The notes: a model not told the origin generated them from the letters alone. A stretch of 64,000 bases of DNA from Pseudomonas citronellolis (GCF_900112375.1 NZ_FOLS01000016.1:93759-157758), one strand, 5' to 3'; positions 25,265-34,066 are shown, counted from the stretch's first letter. A program made the numbers and translations.

Positions 25265-25672
25265 TCAGGGGCGATTTCGAGGCGGGTTGTGAATTGAAGC
25301 AGGCACATCTCCAAAATGTTCAATCTGCAAAGCTTTCGTTGGCTCGCGCACGCGATTGTTCATCTCATGCCCATAAGTGTGTATTAGCCAATTCTCCACG
25401 TCGTCGATGTTTGCCAAGGCGAGGGCACTGAGATGGCCGATATAAAGCTTAGCGCCATGCCGTAGGCATCCTTCGATCCAGTGTCGGTAGCCTGAGTTGT
25501 ATCTCCCACTAGCATGAAGATCTCCAACCTGTCGCGAGTGCCCACCAAAAAAGCTGTTGTGAGCTTTCCCCCAGTAAAAAGGCCTATCGTCCCATTCATG
25601 GAGGTAAACGACACGGCAATGATCTTTAGCTTCGTCATACGTATGGCAGCGTTGCCAAACTATCTTCATCAA
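25265..25672 (-). CDS. Small GIY-YIG-like protein
   Basis: This 135-residue protein has a segment that fits a divergent GIY-YIG nuclease: VVYLHEWDDRPFYWGKA stands for the GIY...YIG strands. An arginine follows in GYRHWIEG, then a glutamate in DVENWLIHTYG and an asparagine a few residues later (NNRV), the usual order of active-site residues. The start ATG at 25672 has an AGGAGG site 7 bases upstream. It could be a single-domain nuclease acting on invading DNA. The assignment is from pattern only and could be wrong if the tryptophan in the YWG motif breaks the fold. Confidence 0.5.
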   Translation of the reverse strand: MMKIVWQRCHTYDEAKDHCRVVYLHEWDDRPFYWGKAHNSFFGGHSRQVGDLHASGRYNSGYRHWIEGCLRHGAKLYIGHLSALALANIDDVENWLIHTYGHEMNNRVREPTKALQIEHFGDVPASIHNPPRNRP

Positions 25673-25742
25673 ATCCTCCTAAGCCCTTTAATTCGGGGCT
25701 CTCCGCAAGAAATTGGAGCGAGGTCTAAGTGGTTGAACTTCA

Positions 25743-26659
25743 TTAATCATGCCTCCCGCCGCAAGTACAGCACTCACCATATTCATCGCTAATAACATTA
25801 CCCTGGCATCCCTCACTGCCACAATCCTCCCTTGTTACCAGGTGAGAGTCCCGGCAGACAAAGCAATACAATGTTGTTGAATCGGGCGTATTTGGTCTTA
25901 GCACGGCATATCGCGGCTCGATCATCGTATAGTCACCGCTGTCATATTTGCATTTTTGGCAAATATAGTTTCTATCCTTCTTGTTTACGCCAAATAATTT
26001 TTTACTTGCGCCGGACTCAGCAATGAAAACACAATAAAAAACTCCCACGCCACTTGCGCATCCATTCCATCAGATGAGTAGAGAAGAGAAGCGGGAGACT
26101 CGGATAAAAAATCGCGACGAGTAACAATCCAGTCTTCGCTGGGAATCAAGAAGTCGTGCATCTCTAGAATTTTAATTATTACCTCAAGGGCGGATACCTT
26201 TAGGCCTTTATCCACCGTGTGCATGACTCGACTTCTAAGATTTCGAAGCGATTCAAAGTTATCGATAAACTCTTGGGGCAGTCTTTTATTGGAAAAAAGA
26301 TTGTGAATTTTTACTAAATCTTGCGCATCTACTGTTCTAAATTCAGAGAAGCTCACTGCCTCTTGCATGGTTGATTTAGGCCAGTCAGATGGGGATCCGG
26401 CGATCAAAAGATAAGGGCTAACTTCAATTATCTAACCTTTTATAATTAGCTCCATCCCTTGTTGAGTTATTGCAAGGGCAGTCTGTATGCGTTGTTTTGT
26501 CGCATCCCAGAACCCTTTAGCATCCTCATCAACGTCAACGCCGAAATCACCAGCCTCATCAAATAACTTCAGGAAAGAGACAACGATATCCCACGCAAAA
26601 TCGAATTGAGCCTTACCTGCATCAAAAAAATCCTCGGGAGTGGGAATGTCTTGAATCAA
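25743..26659 (-). pseudogene. Decayed HEPN/zinc-ribbon protein with amber stop and frameshift
   Basis: Three open pieces read as one gene of about 305 codons. Piece 1 (26659-26432, MIQDIPTPEDFFDAGKAQFD...) ends at a TAG. The same frame continues without a start as IIEVSPYLLIAGSPSDWPKS and runs to 25985. It includes LRSRVMHTVDKG, whose R-x4-H fits a HEPN RNase motif. The last piece is in another frame (25743-about 26048) and carries zinc-ribbon cysteines YICQKCKY, YCFVCRD and CCTCGG. The shift most likely lies in a run of six T or six A at 26000-26040. The gene is therefore broken twice, unless a tRNA suppressor and programmed shift are used. Confidence 0.65.
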
Positions 26660-26858
26660 CTCTAAAATCCTTATTTATGGTCAACTGTTTGCAGACTCCA
26701 CACGCATGGTAATACTTTTCAGGATCGTAAGGAGCAGTCCGTTGTAGAAGGGCGTACAGGCAGCGTGAGTCGAAATCAGCCCCAGCAAACGACTGGTATT
26801 GGCCTATAGCCGCCTGCCGTACGAGGCTACCTTGGGTCGGAAGCACCCCCTCGCCAAA

Positions 26859-26883
26859 AGCAGCTATCGGTCAAAAACAGTCT
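26859..26883. repeat. Dispersed intergenic motif, degenerate copy
   Basis: AAGCAGCTATCGGTCAAAAA and following bases resemble the motif GGCAGCTATCGGCCAGAAGC found at other island borders in this window. The DNA from 26660 to 26994 holds no convincing gene and marks the right edge of defence island 1, where the high-GC core composition resumes. Confidence 0.45.
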
Positions 26884-26994
26884 GGGAAATAGAGAGATTT
26901 ACTTTTCTGCCCTCGAATAAAAACCAAGCAACTCGCCAACTAACCACCGCAGCCCCTCCCTGGACCGCTATCCCACAGAATGAGGAAAGAAACC

Positions 26995-28761
26995 TCACCC
27001 CCGCGCCAACACCGCCTTGACCGCCCCCAGCAACACCGCCTCAGCATCAGCCGGCGCACCCTGCGAACGCCAAGCCACATGCTGATCCGGCCGCACCAGC
27101 AGGCATCCGGCCTCATCGATCTCCCGCAGCCGCGCCCAGTCGCCGTAGCTGTCTTCGTAATCGAGGCCCAGGCCGATACGGCGCACCACCAGGTCGATAC
27201 CCAACTCACGCCCCAGCGTCTCGGCAGCCCGGCACCAGGCGTCGCCGCCGTGGCTGGTGAGCAGAGTCAGGCGGCCCTGGCCGCAGAGGTCGAGGGTGGA
27301 GAGCTTGCGTCCGGCGGTGTCGTGCAGCCAGGCGTGCGGCAGGTGGGCGCCGGGCCAGGTGGTGGGGTGGTAGTAGAGTTCTCGGTCGCGGGTGTAGGCC
27401 GGTTCTTCGCTGCCGTCGGCGAGCACCGCGCCACTGCGATAGCGCTGCCCCAGTTCCACGCCGTGGCAGCTGAACTGGTAATGCTGTAGCTGGATGGCCT
27501 TTTCCAAGGCGGCGCGGCGTTCGCGGCCCTGCGGGCTGTCGGCGCTCAGTTCGTGCAGGCTGTTCCAACCCTCGGCCTCGCTCTGGCCCGGCTTGAAGCC
27601 CAGCGCGTTGGAGATCGGCAGCATGTTGCGCACGCTTTCCATGGCCCGGTCCACCACCTGGCGGCCGACTGGCTGGCGCTCGGCGGAGTAGCTGTCCAGC
27701 AGCCCGGGGCCGGCCTGGCCCTTGAGCACCAGGGCCAGTTTCCAGGCCAGGTTGTAGGCGTCCTGCACCGAGGTGTTGGTGCCCAGGCCGTTGGCCGGCG
27801 GATGCCGGTGCACGGCGTCGCCGCAGCAGAACACCCGGCCCTCGGCATAGCGCTGGGCGACCACGTGGTTGATCTGCCACTTGCTGGTGGCCAGGATCTC
27901 CACCGGGATGTCGGCATCGCCGATCACCCGCCGCGCCCGCTCGATCACCGCGGTCTCGCTGAGGTCCGGCTCGCCCTGGGCGGGGTCGTACATGAACAGC
28001 ATCACCCATTCGTTCCACGGGCGGACGCAGATGAAGGTGCCGCTGCCGACCCAGTAGTCGTTGCCCGGCTGGACCATCCAGTAGAGCACGCCCGGGCGGC
28101 TCTCGCAGTAGCGGCGCAGGTCGGCGCGCAGCCAGACGTTCACCGCGCAGCCCAGGCCCATCTCGCCTTCCAGGGGGATGCCGAGCAGTTCCATCACCCG
28201 GCTGCGGGCGCCGTCGGCGCCGATCATGTACTGGGCGCGCACGGTGATTTCGCGCCCGGTGCCACGGTCGAGGATGCGTGCGGTGACGCCCTCCCCGTCC
28301 TGGGTGAAGTCCAGCAGTTCGTTGTTGAAGCGCATCTCGCTGCCCGCGCGCAGGGCCTCGTTGGCGAGGATCGGCTCCATCAGGTGCTGGGGGATGTTGC
28401 ACATGGCCGAGGGGCTGGCCAGCTCGTAGTCGGACTTGCGCTCGATGGCGTTGCCCCAGGTGAGCAGGCGGCCCAGTTCCTGGCCACTGAAACTGGTGGC
28501 CCAGACGTTGTTGGCCATCAGTTCGTGGGGGCTGGCGGCCACCACCACCTGCGCCTCGACGCCCGCGTCGCGGAACACCTCCATGGTGCGCTGGTTGGTG
28601 ATGTGCGCACGCGGGCTGTTGGCGGTCCAGCGGTACTTGTTGACCAGCAGGTTGCGGATGCCATAGCGCGACAGCAGCAGCGAAGCCGTCAGGCCGGAGG
28701 GGCCGCCACCGACGATCAGGACGGGGACTTCGATGACGTGGGAGGTGTTTTGCGGGTTCAT
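26995..28761 (-). CDS. FAD-dependent aromatic-ring monooxygenase (TfdB/phenol hydroxylase type)
   Basis: This 588-residue cytoplasmic flavoprotein has the dinucleotide-binding motif VPVLIVGGGPSGL near residues 13-24. The mid-protein DG motif is IGADGARSRV and the second FAD motif is FCCGDAVHRHPP, followed by a thioredoxin-like C-terminal domain. This is the class A monooxygenase layout that hydroxylates phenolic substrates with NAD(P)H. The ATG at 28761 follows a GGAG; the open frame upstream is non-coding. No ring-cleavage gene is adjacent, so the substrate is unknown. The 500 bp upstream (28762-29258) contain no other gene apart from the rpmE2 promoter. Confidence 0.88.
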   Translation of the reverse strand: MNPQNTSHVIEVPVLIVGGGPSGLTASLLLSRYGIRNLLVNKYRWTANSPRAHITNQRTMEVFRDAGVEAQVVVAASPHELMANNVWATSFSGQELGRLLTWGNAIERKSDYELASPSAMCNIPQHLMEPILANEALRAGSEMRFNNELLDFTQDGEGVTARILDRGTGREITVRAQYMIGADGARSRVMELLGIPLEGEMGLGCAVNVWLRADLRRYCESRPGVLYWMVQPGNDYWVGSGTFICVRPWNEWVMLFMYDPAQGEPDLSETAVIERARRVIGDADIPVEILATSKWQINHVVAQRYAEGRVFCCGDAVHRHPPANGLGTNTSVQDAYNLAWKLALVLKGQAGPGLLDSYSAERQPVGRQVVDRAMESVRNMLPISNALGFKPGQSEAEGWNSLHELSADSPQGRERRAALEKAIQLQHYQFSCHGVELGQRYRSGAVLADGSEEPAYTRDRELYYHPTTWPGAHLPHAWLHDTAGRKLSTLDLCGQGRLTLLTSHGGDAWCRAAETLGRELGIDLVVRRIGLGLDYEDSYGDWARLREIDEAGCLLVRPDQHVAWRSQGAPADAEAVLLGAVKAVLARG

Positions 28762-29225
28762 GAGCGTGACTCCGTACTCTTGTTCTTGAAATCGGAAAGG
28801 TGCCGCCAGGACGGGCGCACAGGCCTGGGCCCAATTCACGGATCGCGGACAAGCCGACCCCGTGCCGCCTGACTTGGCTGCCGGCAAATACGAAGGGAAT
28901 GCGGACCGGGAGCGACGCGTGCCGGTCCCGGTGTCGAAGCTGAAACGGCCTGGGGACGGGCCCTCCAGCGCTCTCGACGTAGCCGACGGCAATCACGTTA
29001 ATTCCGCAACGATGCTGCCGGTAGTCGCGACAAATAGCCTTCAGCGTTCCATTTTGTGAACGCTGGACGGCGGCAAGCACGGGTGCTTTCAAACGCACCC
29101 GCGCGTTGATCGTTGGAGACGCATGCAACAAGGGCGGGCACGTCCGTGCCGCAGCTCTCCTCCTCTCTGAAAGGCCCGATCTTGAGCCGCCGGACATGCG
29201 GTATTGCGAATTCTTCTCGTCTATA

Positions 29226-29240
29226 TGTAATATTATTACA
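29226..29240. promoter_or_regulatory. Candidate Zur operator
   Basis: The perfect inverted repeat TGTAAT-ATT-ATTACA lies 18 bases before the rpmE2 start codon, within an AT-rich stretch unlike its surroundings. It resembles the gammaproteobacterial Zur box (TGTTATAnTATAACA type). Repression under zinc sufficiency would fit the C-minus ribosomal proteins encoded downstream. Confidence 0.7.
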
Positions 29241-29258
29241 TTGCATACAGGAGGCACC

Positions 29259-29522
29259 ATGAAACCAGGCATCCACCCCGAGTACCGCCCCGTGCTGTTC
29301 CACGACACGGCCGCCGACGTGTTCTACCTGATCCGCTCCACCGCGCAGACGGACAAGACCCACACCTACGTCGACGGCAACACCTACCCCTACATGACCC
29401 TGGACGTGTCCAGCGCCTCGCACCCGGTCTATACCGGCGAACAGCGCAAGACCAAGGCCGAGGGCCGCGTGGCCGGCTTCAACAAGCGCTTTGCCGGGTT
29501 CGTCGGCAACAAGGGGGCGTGA
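29259..29522 (+). CDS. rpmE2: 50S ribosomal protein L31 type B (zinc-independent)
   Basis: This 87-residue protein begins [17 protein letters not shown], the type B (C-minus) L31 signature, and has no zinc-binding cysteines. It can replace the zinc-binding L31 in ribosomes when zinc is scarce, which releases zinc for other uses (family knowledge). AGGAGG lies 7 bases before the ATG. Its TGA overlaps the start of the L36 gene (ATGA), so the two are coupled. The Zur-like palindrome upstream supports zinc control. Confidence 0.93.
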   Translation: MKPGIHPEYRPVLFHDTAADVFYLIRSTAQTDKTHTYVDGNTYPYMTLDVSSASHPVYTGEQRKTKAEGRVAGFNKRFAGFVGNKGA

Positions 29523-29671
29523 TGAAAGTCCTCGCCTCGCTGAAGAAGGCCAAGCTGCGCCACCGCGATTGCCAGGTGGTGAAACGGCGCGGCCGGCTGT
29601 ACGTGATCTGCAAGTCCAACCCGCGCTTCAAGTGCGTGCAGGGCCGGCCGAAGCCGAAGGTCCGGCGTTGA
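29522..29671 (+). CDS. rpmJ2: 50S ribosomal protein L36 type B (zinc-independent)
   Basis: This 49-residue protein, [20 protein letters not shown] and then [18 protein letters not shown], is an L36 paralogue. Zinc-binding L36 uses Cys-x2-Cys, Cys and His; here the first Cys and the His are replaced, so it should not hold zinc. It overlaps rpmE2 by one base of the stop/start and shares the Zur-type promoter. This is the usual rpmE2-rpmJ2 (ykgM-ykgO) unit. Confidence 0.9.
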   Translation: MKVLASLKKAKLRHRDCQVVKRRGRLYVICKSNPRFKCVQGRPKPKVRR

Positions 29672-29732
29672 ACCCCTGCCGGCCAGCGCCCGCTGCAATG
29701 GCGGGGCTGGCCGCTCTCGCCGGCGCGCGGCA

Positions 29733-29909
29733 GTTGGTGTTCTCCAGCCAGTACGTGGTGTTCCTGTCCTCGGGCCAGCCCACGCCCGGCCCGTAGTCCG
29801 TGGCGACGCCGTTGCGATGGTCGGTGATGATTCCCTGCAGGATGTAGACGGTGCCCGGCCTGTCCTTGTGGCCGTGCCCCCGCCCGAGCACGCCGCCGGG
29901 CTCGATGGT
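29733..29909 (-). pseudogene. Cupin-domain protein remnant
   Basis: About 59 codons read as the core of a single-domain cupin: TIEPGGVLGRGHGHKDRPGT, VYILQGIITDHRNG, YGPGVGWPED and a final TTYWLENT. There is no start codon upstream in this frame, and homology stops abruptly after the last Asn at 29733. Cupin metal ligands seem partly kept (GHGHKDRPG). It lies 56 bp from the end of the TetR gene and is co-directional with it, so it may once have been in that operon. Confidence 0.55.
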
Positions 29910-29965
29910 CGTTTTCCGTCATCGAGAGGACGGGACACTGCGACATCACTCTCCCGCCGCTGTCG

Positions 29966-30610
29966 CTACTCCCAGCGCGACAGATAGACGATCGCGGCGG
30001 CGGCGGCCTCGTCGCAGATCGCCTCGCTGATGTGCCCTTGGGCCAGATAGCCGTATTTCATGCAGGCGAAGGCGATCTCCACCGACAGCGTCGCCGCGTC
30101 CGGCTGCTGCGGCAGGCCGGCGAGCACGCCCTGGGCCTGCAGGTAGCCACGCAGGAGGTTGCCGATCATCGCGTCCTTTTCCTCGTGGGCCTTGCGGTCG
30201 GTGGGGGTGAAGTTGCCGCGCATCAGCAACGCCGCGGCTGCCGGGTGGGTGTTGTAGTACTCGGCCACGCCGCGGACGATGCGGCGGATCGCGCCTTTCC
30301 AGCCCTCGTCCGCCAGCGGCTGCAGGTCGACTATCAGCGCACCGATGCGCTCCATCTGCAGCCGCGCCAGGTGGGCGAAGAGCACGTACTTGTCGGGAAA
30401 GAACTGGTAGATGCTCGCCCGCGGTACCCCCGACAGCTTGGAGATTTCAGGGATCGACGCCGCATCGGGCCCGACCTCCCCCAGCAACTGTTCCGCCGCC
30501 TCCAGCACCTTGGCGATGCGCGTCTGCGAACGCTCCTGCTGGGGCAGCCGGCCCGCCCTCTTACCCTTGGGTGACGGCAACGGCGCTTGCACATCCGGAA
30601 AATCAGACAT
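29966..30610 (-). CDS. TetR-family transcriptional repressor
   Basis: The 214-residue protein has an N-terminal DNA-binding domain (residues 25-72) with RIAKVLEAAEQLLGEVGPDA and SGVPRASIYQFFPDKYVLFA, the classic TetR helix-turn-helix. The C-terminal ligand domain is not assignable to a subgroup. It is divergent from the alpha/beta hydrolase at 30687, with a 76-bp gap that contains a short palindrome, so it probably controls itself and the hydrolase. Confidence 0.9.
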   Translation of the reverse strand: MSDFPDVQAPLPSPKGKRAGRLPQQERSQTRIAKVLEAAEQLLGEVGPDAASIPEISKLSGVPRASIYQFFPDKYVLFAHLARLQMERIGALIVDLQPLADEGWKGAIRRIVRGVAEYYNTHPAAAALLMRGNFTPTDRKAHEEKDAMIGNLLRGYLQAQGVLAGLPQQPDAATLSVEIAFACMKYGYLAQGHISEAICDEAAAAAIVYLSRWE

Positions 30611-30628
30611 ATGTTATGTTCTTGAAAG

Positions 30629-30640
30629 TGACAAATGTCA
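30629..30640. promoter_or_regulatory. Candidate TetR operator
   Basis: TGACA-AA-TGTCA is a perfect palindrome in the middle of the 76-bp divergent region between the TetR gene and the hydrolase gene. Its position would block both promoters. The assignment is by position only. Confidence 0.5.
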
Positions 30641-30686
30641 TCTTTATAGGTTTACCCACCCTCTCTTGTCCAGTGCGAGGACGTCG

Positions 30687-31658
30687 ATGAGCTACGCAGA
30701 ACAGACCCAATGGCAGGCGATCCAGGCCTTCCTGCCGCCCGAGTACCGCATCGACAGCACGAACGCGCCGCAGGAAGAATACTGGCCCTGGCGCGGCCAC
30801 CAGGTGCATCTGGACCGCTATGCCAATCCTGCGGCTGCGGCCAGGGTCATCCTCTTCCACGGCGTCGGCACCAACGGCCGGCAGATGTCCACCATCGCCG
30901 GCTTGCCGTTGTTCCGGCAGGGGCTGGAAACCGTGGCCATCGACATGCCCGGCTACGGCGAAACGAAGGTCGCCGCCGGCGCGAAAGTCCGCTACGACAC
31001 CTGGGTGGAGCTCGCCAGCGCCTTCATCGACCATGAGCGCTTCCGTGATCCCCGGCCGATCTTTCTCTACGGGCTGAGCGCGGGCGGCATGCTCACCTAC
31101 CACGCCGCCGCGCTGAACGGGCACGTGGCCGGCATCATCGGCATGACCTTCCTCGACCAGCGCGTCCCGCGGGTGCGCGAACAGACCGCGCTCACCCCGC
31201 TGATGGGCCGACTGGGCGTTCCGATGATCCACGCCTTGGCGCGCACGCCACTGGCCGGACTGAAGATGCCGATGTGGCTGGCCAGCAAGATGCACACGCT
31301 GGTCAACGACCGCGCCGCGCTGAAGGCCTGCCTGAAGGACCCCTCCTCGGCCGGCAACTGGGCCAGCCTGCGCTTCCTCAGCGCCTACATGGGCTATGTA
31401 CCGGCCATCGAGCCGGAGGCCTTCGACGTGTGCCCGGTCCTGCTGACACAGCCAGCGGCCGACCGCTGGACCCCGCTCGCCCTCAGCCAACCCTTCCTGC
31501 AGCGCCTCGGCCGCGTCGAGGTGACGACCCGGATGCTGGACAACGCCGGGCACTATCCGCTGGAAGAGCCTGGCCTGGGGCAGATGAACGAAGCGATCGT
31601 GGCATTCGTGGAACGGACCCTCGCCAGGCAGGCAAGCGGGTTGCCTGCGGGGCGATGA
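30687..31658 (+). CDS. Alpha/beta-hydrolase
   Basis: This 323-residue protein has an oxyanion segment ILFHGVGTNGRQ, the nucleophile elbow LYGLSAGGML (G-x-S-x-G) and a late His in DNAGHYPLEEPG. This is the standard Ser-His-Asp layout of esterases and lactonases. No signal peptide is seen, so it is cytoplasmic. It is divergent from the TetR-type repressor and likely under its control. The substrate is unknown; quorum-signal or xenobiotic ester hydrolysis are possibilities without direct support. Confidence 0.85.
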   Translation: MSYAEQTQWQAIQAFLPPEYRIDSTNAPQEEYWPWRGHQVHLDRYANPAAAARVILFHGVGTNGRQMSTIAGLPLFRQGLETVAIDMPGYGETKVAAGAKVRYDTWVELASAFIDHERFRDPRPIFLYGLSAGGMLTYHAAALNGHVAGIIGMTFLDQRVPRVREQTALTPLMGRLGVPMIHALARTPLAGLKMPMWLASKMHTLVNDRAALKACLKDPSSAGNWASLRFLSAYMGYVPAIEPEAFDVCPVLLTQPAADRWTPLALSQPFLQRLGRVEVTTRMLDNAGHYPLEEPGLGQMNEAIVAFVERTLARQASGLPAGR

Positions 31659-31942
31659 GCGCCAGCGAACAGACGCCGAAGAACGGGTTCGGAGCCAGGC
31701 CGGAGTCGTGCGTACTTGAGTAGCTTCATGCATTCGCTCTTGTCTGGTTCGCCACCCAGGCCGCGATCCCAGGTAGGCTACGCCATTGCCGGCGCTCCTT
31801 GTCCCTTCGTGTTCTGCCAGTCACGACCGGCAGAGAACGGCCAGAAGTGAAAATGTGCGTTGTGTCCGAGCCCCGATCTGGTTCGGGGGCTCTGAGTCGC
31901 CAAATTCGACGATAGAACCCAGCCAAGAAGGAATCCGCCTCC

Positions 31943-32422
31943 ATGGCCTCCCCAGACAAACAGAAGAAGCGTGCCCGACGGGCCAAAGCCAAAGCCAAGC
32001 AGAATCGCATGGCCAAATCGAAAGCCCATGACATCCATTCGCTTCTGACCGATCTGCTGGTCAACGATCCGTTCGAGGACTTCGATTTCGACCCGGGCGC
32101 CTTCGACTTGGAGGACATCAAGGAGAACGGCTTCGACCCGGCATATTTCGACGATCTGTTCCAGGCCATGAGAGACGCAGAAGACATCAGCCTGCTCGCC
32201 ATGTGCCTGGTGTTCCTGCAATACCCGGTGCTGCAGCTGGTGGTCGCCGAGGAGCCGGAAGAGGCTGCGACCGATTTCATCATGGGCCTGCTGATCGTCT
32301 ATCGCGCGATCTTCCACGGCGAAGACGAAGACACGGCATTGACCTGGCTCGAAAGCGACGCCTTCCAGCGTGCCTATAACGAAGCGTCGGTGATCCTGCA
32401 GAAGAAGAGCGCAAGCGCTTAA
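31943..32422 (+). CDS. Uncharacterised protein with basic N-terminus and acidic body
   Basis: This 159-residue protein has a Lys/Arg-rich first 28 residues (KQKKRARRAKAKAKQNRMAK). A strongly acidic region follows (NDPFEDFDFDPGAFDLEDI), then a helical domain with LQYPVLQLVVAEEPEEAATD. The body looks globular. The basic head could bind nucleic acid. I do not recognise a family with certainty. It stands alone between the hydrolase and the first FecI-type unit; the 280 bp before it hold no gene, only a weak copy of the dispersed motif around 31815-31845. Confidence 0.7.
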   Translation: MASPDKQKKRARRAKAKAKQNRMAKSKAHDIHSLLTDLLVNDPFEDFDFDPGAFDLEDIKENGFDPAYFDDLFQAMRDAEDISLLAMCLVFLQYPVLQLVVAEEPEEAATDFIMGLLIVYRAIFHGEDEDTALTWLESDAFQRAYNEASVILQKKSASA

Positions 32423-32483
32423 AGGACATCGGCGATCCCCCCAGACAGGCCCGCACGCCGAGCCGACAGCCGCCCATTGAAGT

Positions 32484-32502
32484 GAGAATAATTATCAATT
32501 AT
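32484..32502. promoter_or_regulatory. Fur-box-like site upstream of sigma factor 1
   Basis: GAGAATAATTATCAATTAT matches most positions of the 19-bp Fur consensus (GATAATGATAATCATTATC) and lies 32 bases before the sigma-factor start. It would give repression in iron-replete cells. Confidence 0.7.
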
Positions 32503-32533
32503 TGTTCGCGACTTCCGGGTGGGGGGAGTCGGT

Positions 32534-33043
32534 TTGAGCAAGGATCAGATGGGGCTGTTGTACATGGAGCACAACAGCTGGCTGAAGGGTTGGCTGTACC
32601 GTCGCCTGGGCTGCACCAGCCAGGCGGCCGACCTGGCCCAGGACACCTTCCTGCGCCTGCTCCAGGCCCAACGCAAGACCGGCGAAGCCCTCGACCTGCA
32701 GCGCCCGCGGGCCTACCTGGCCACGGTCGGGCGGCGCCTGGTGTACGACCACTTCCGCCGCCACTCCCTGGAACAGGCCTACCTCGATGTGCTCGCTCGC
32801 GTGCCCGAGGCCTTCGCGCTGTCCGCCGAGGACCTCTGGCTGATGCGCGAAACCCTGCAGCAGCTCGACGCCCTCCTCGACCGCTTCAAACCCATGGTGC
32901 GCAGCGTCTTCCTGCTGTCCCAGCTCGACGGCCTCACCTACGCCCAGATCGCCCAGCAGTTGGGCATCAGCGAACGCACCGTGAAGCGCCACATGGTCAG
33001 CGCCTTCGAGGCCTGCATCCTGTTCGAGGGCAACCTGGGATGA
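32534..33043 (+). CDS. ECF sigma factor, FecI type (module 1)
   Basis: This 169-residue protein has sigma region 2 (YRRLGCTSQAADLAQDTFLR, with the DLAQDTF motif) and region 4 (SQLDGLTYAQIAQQLGISER). A TTG at 32534 is preferred because GGGGGGAG lies about 6 bases upstream; a GTG at 32519 is possible. Its stop overlaps the FecR start (ATGA). With FecR and the receptor it forms a cell-surface signalling unit: a ferrisiderophore outside activates the sigma factor inside. Iron control is suggested by the Fur-like box. Confidence 0.88.
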   Translation: MSKDQMGLLYMEHNSWLKGWLYRRLGCTSQAADLAQDTFLRLLQAQRKTGEALDLQRPRAYLATVGRRLVYDHFRRHSLEQAYLDVLARVPEAFALSAEDLWLMRETLQQLDALLDRFKPMVRSVFLLSQLDGLTYAQIAQQLGISERTVKRHMVSAFEACILFEGNLG

Positions 33044-33993
33044 GCGGCGACAATGGCGCGCCGATCCGCCCCGAAGTGGCCCGCCAGGCGGCGCACTGGT
33101 TGATGCGCCTGCACGAAGGCGCGGCGGACAACGGCCAGCAGCAGGCCTGCAGCCGCTGGCGCGCGGCCGACCCGGAACACGAGCGAGCCTGGCAGCGTGT
33201 GCAACGGGTGCAGGAACGCCTCGGCCTGCTGCCGCGCGACCTGGCCATGGGCACACTCAACCGCGAGCGGCGCCAGGCGATGAAAAAGCTGCTGGTGCTG
33301 GCCGCGCTATTGCCGGCCGGCTACCTCGGCTATCGCCAGGCCCCCTGGACGCGCTGGACCGCGGACTACCAGACGGCCGTGGGCGAACGCCAGCACCTGC
33401 GCCTGGCCGACGGCAGCCTGCTGGACCTGAACACCGACACCGCCGTGGACCTCGATTTCAGCGCCGAGCAACGCCTGATCCGCCTGCTGCGCGGGGAAAT
33501 CCTCGTCGAGAGCGGCGCGGACAGCCAAAGCCCGGTGCATCGGCCCTTGCGCGTCGCCACCGAACAAGGCCTGCTGCAGGCGCTGGGCACGCGCTTCAGC
33601 GTCCGCCAGCTCGACGGCCTGACGCAACTGCAGGTGCTGCAGGGCAAGGTGCTGGTCATGCCCCGGCAAGGCGACGGGCAGATCGTCGAGGCGGGCAGCC
33701 AGGTGCTGTTCAGCGAACGGGCCGTGGAAAAACCGCGCCCCGCCCAGGCCGACAGCCTGCTGTGGACCCAAGGCCAACTGGTGGCCGACGACATGCCGCT
33801 GGGCGACTTCCTCCGCGAACTGGGGCGCTATCGCAACGGCTGGCTGCGCTGCGACAACGAGGCGGCGCGCCTGCGCATCAGCGGCGGCTTCCAACTGGAC
33901 AACACCGACGCCATCCTCGCCGCCCTGCCCGCCACCCTGCCGGTGGATGTCAGCTACCGCACGCGTTACTGGATCAGCATCAGCAAGCGCTGA
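33040..33993 (+). CDS. FecR-type anti-sigma regulator (module 1)
   Basis: The 317-residue protein has a cytoplasmic N-terminal anti-sigma domain (ARQAAHWLMRLHEG, with the conserved WLMRL and RAADPEHERAW). One transmembrane helix lies at about residues 86-105. The periplasmic FecR domain follows (GERQHLRLADGSLLDLNTDT) and ends in ISGGFQLDNTDAILAALPAT. It transmits the signal from the receptor's N-terminal domain to the sigma factor. It is coupled to the sigma gene by a 4-base overlap and followed by the receptor 73 bp on. Confidence 0.88.
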   Translation: MSGDNGAPIRPEVARQAAHWLMRLHEGAADNGQQQACSRWRAADPEHERAWQRVQRVQERLGLLPRDLAMGTLNRERRQAMKKLLVLAALLPAGYLGYRQAPWTRWTADYQTAVGERQHLRLADGSLLDLNTDTAVDLDFSAEQRLIRLLRGEILVESGADSQSPVHRPLRVATEQGLLQALGTRFSVRQLDGLTQLQVLQGKVLVMPRQGDGQIVEAGSQVLFSERAVEKPRPAQADSLLWTQGQLVADDMPLGDFLRELGRYRNGWLRCDNEAARLRISGGFQLDNTDAILAALPATLPVDVSYRTRYWISISKR

Positions 33994-34066
33994 AAAATGT
34001 TGGCCTCTTTTTTCCAGCCATCAGTCCTTTGATGTGGAACTGCCACACACAAAGGACAACCCATTC

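Noticed and set aside
16806..26659. Island 1 as a prophage
   Set aside because: There are no integrase, capsid, terminase, tail or lysis genes, and no tRNA or obvious attachment-site repeats at the borders.
26622..26846. 74-codon frame overlapping the start of the decayed HEPN gene
   Set aside because: No coding character; it runs across the dispersed motif region in a frame different from the pseudogene.
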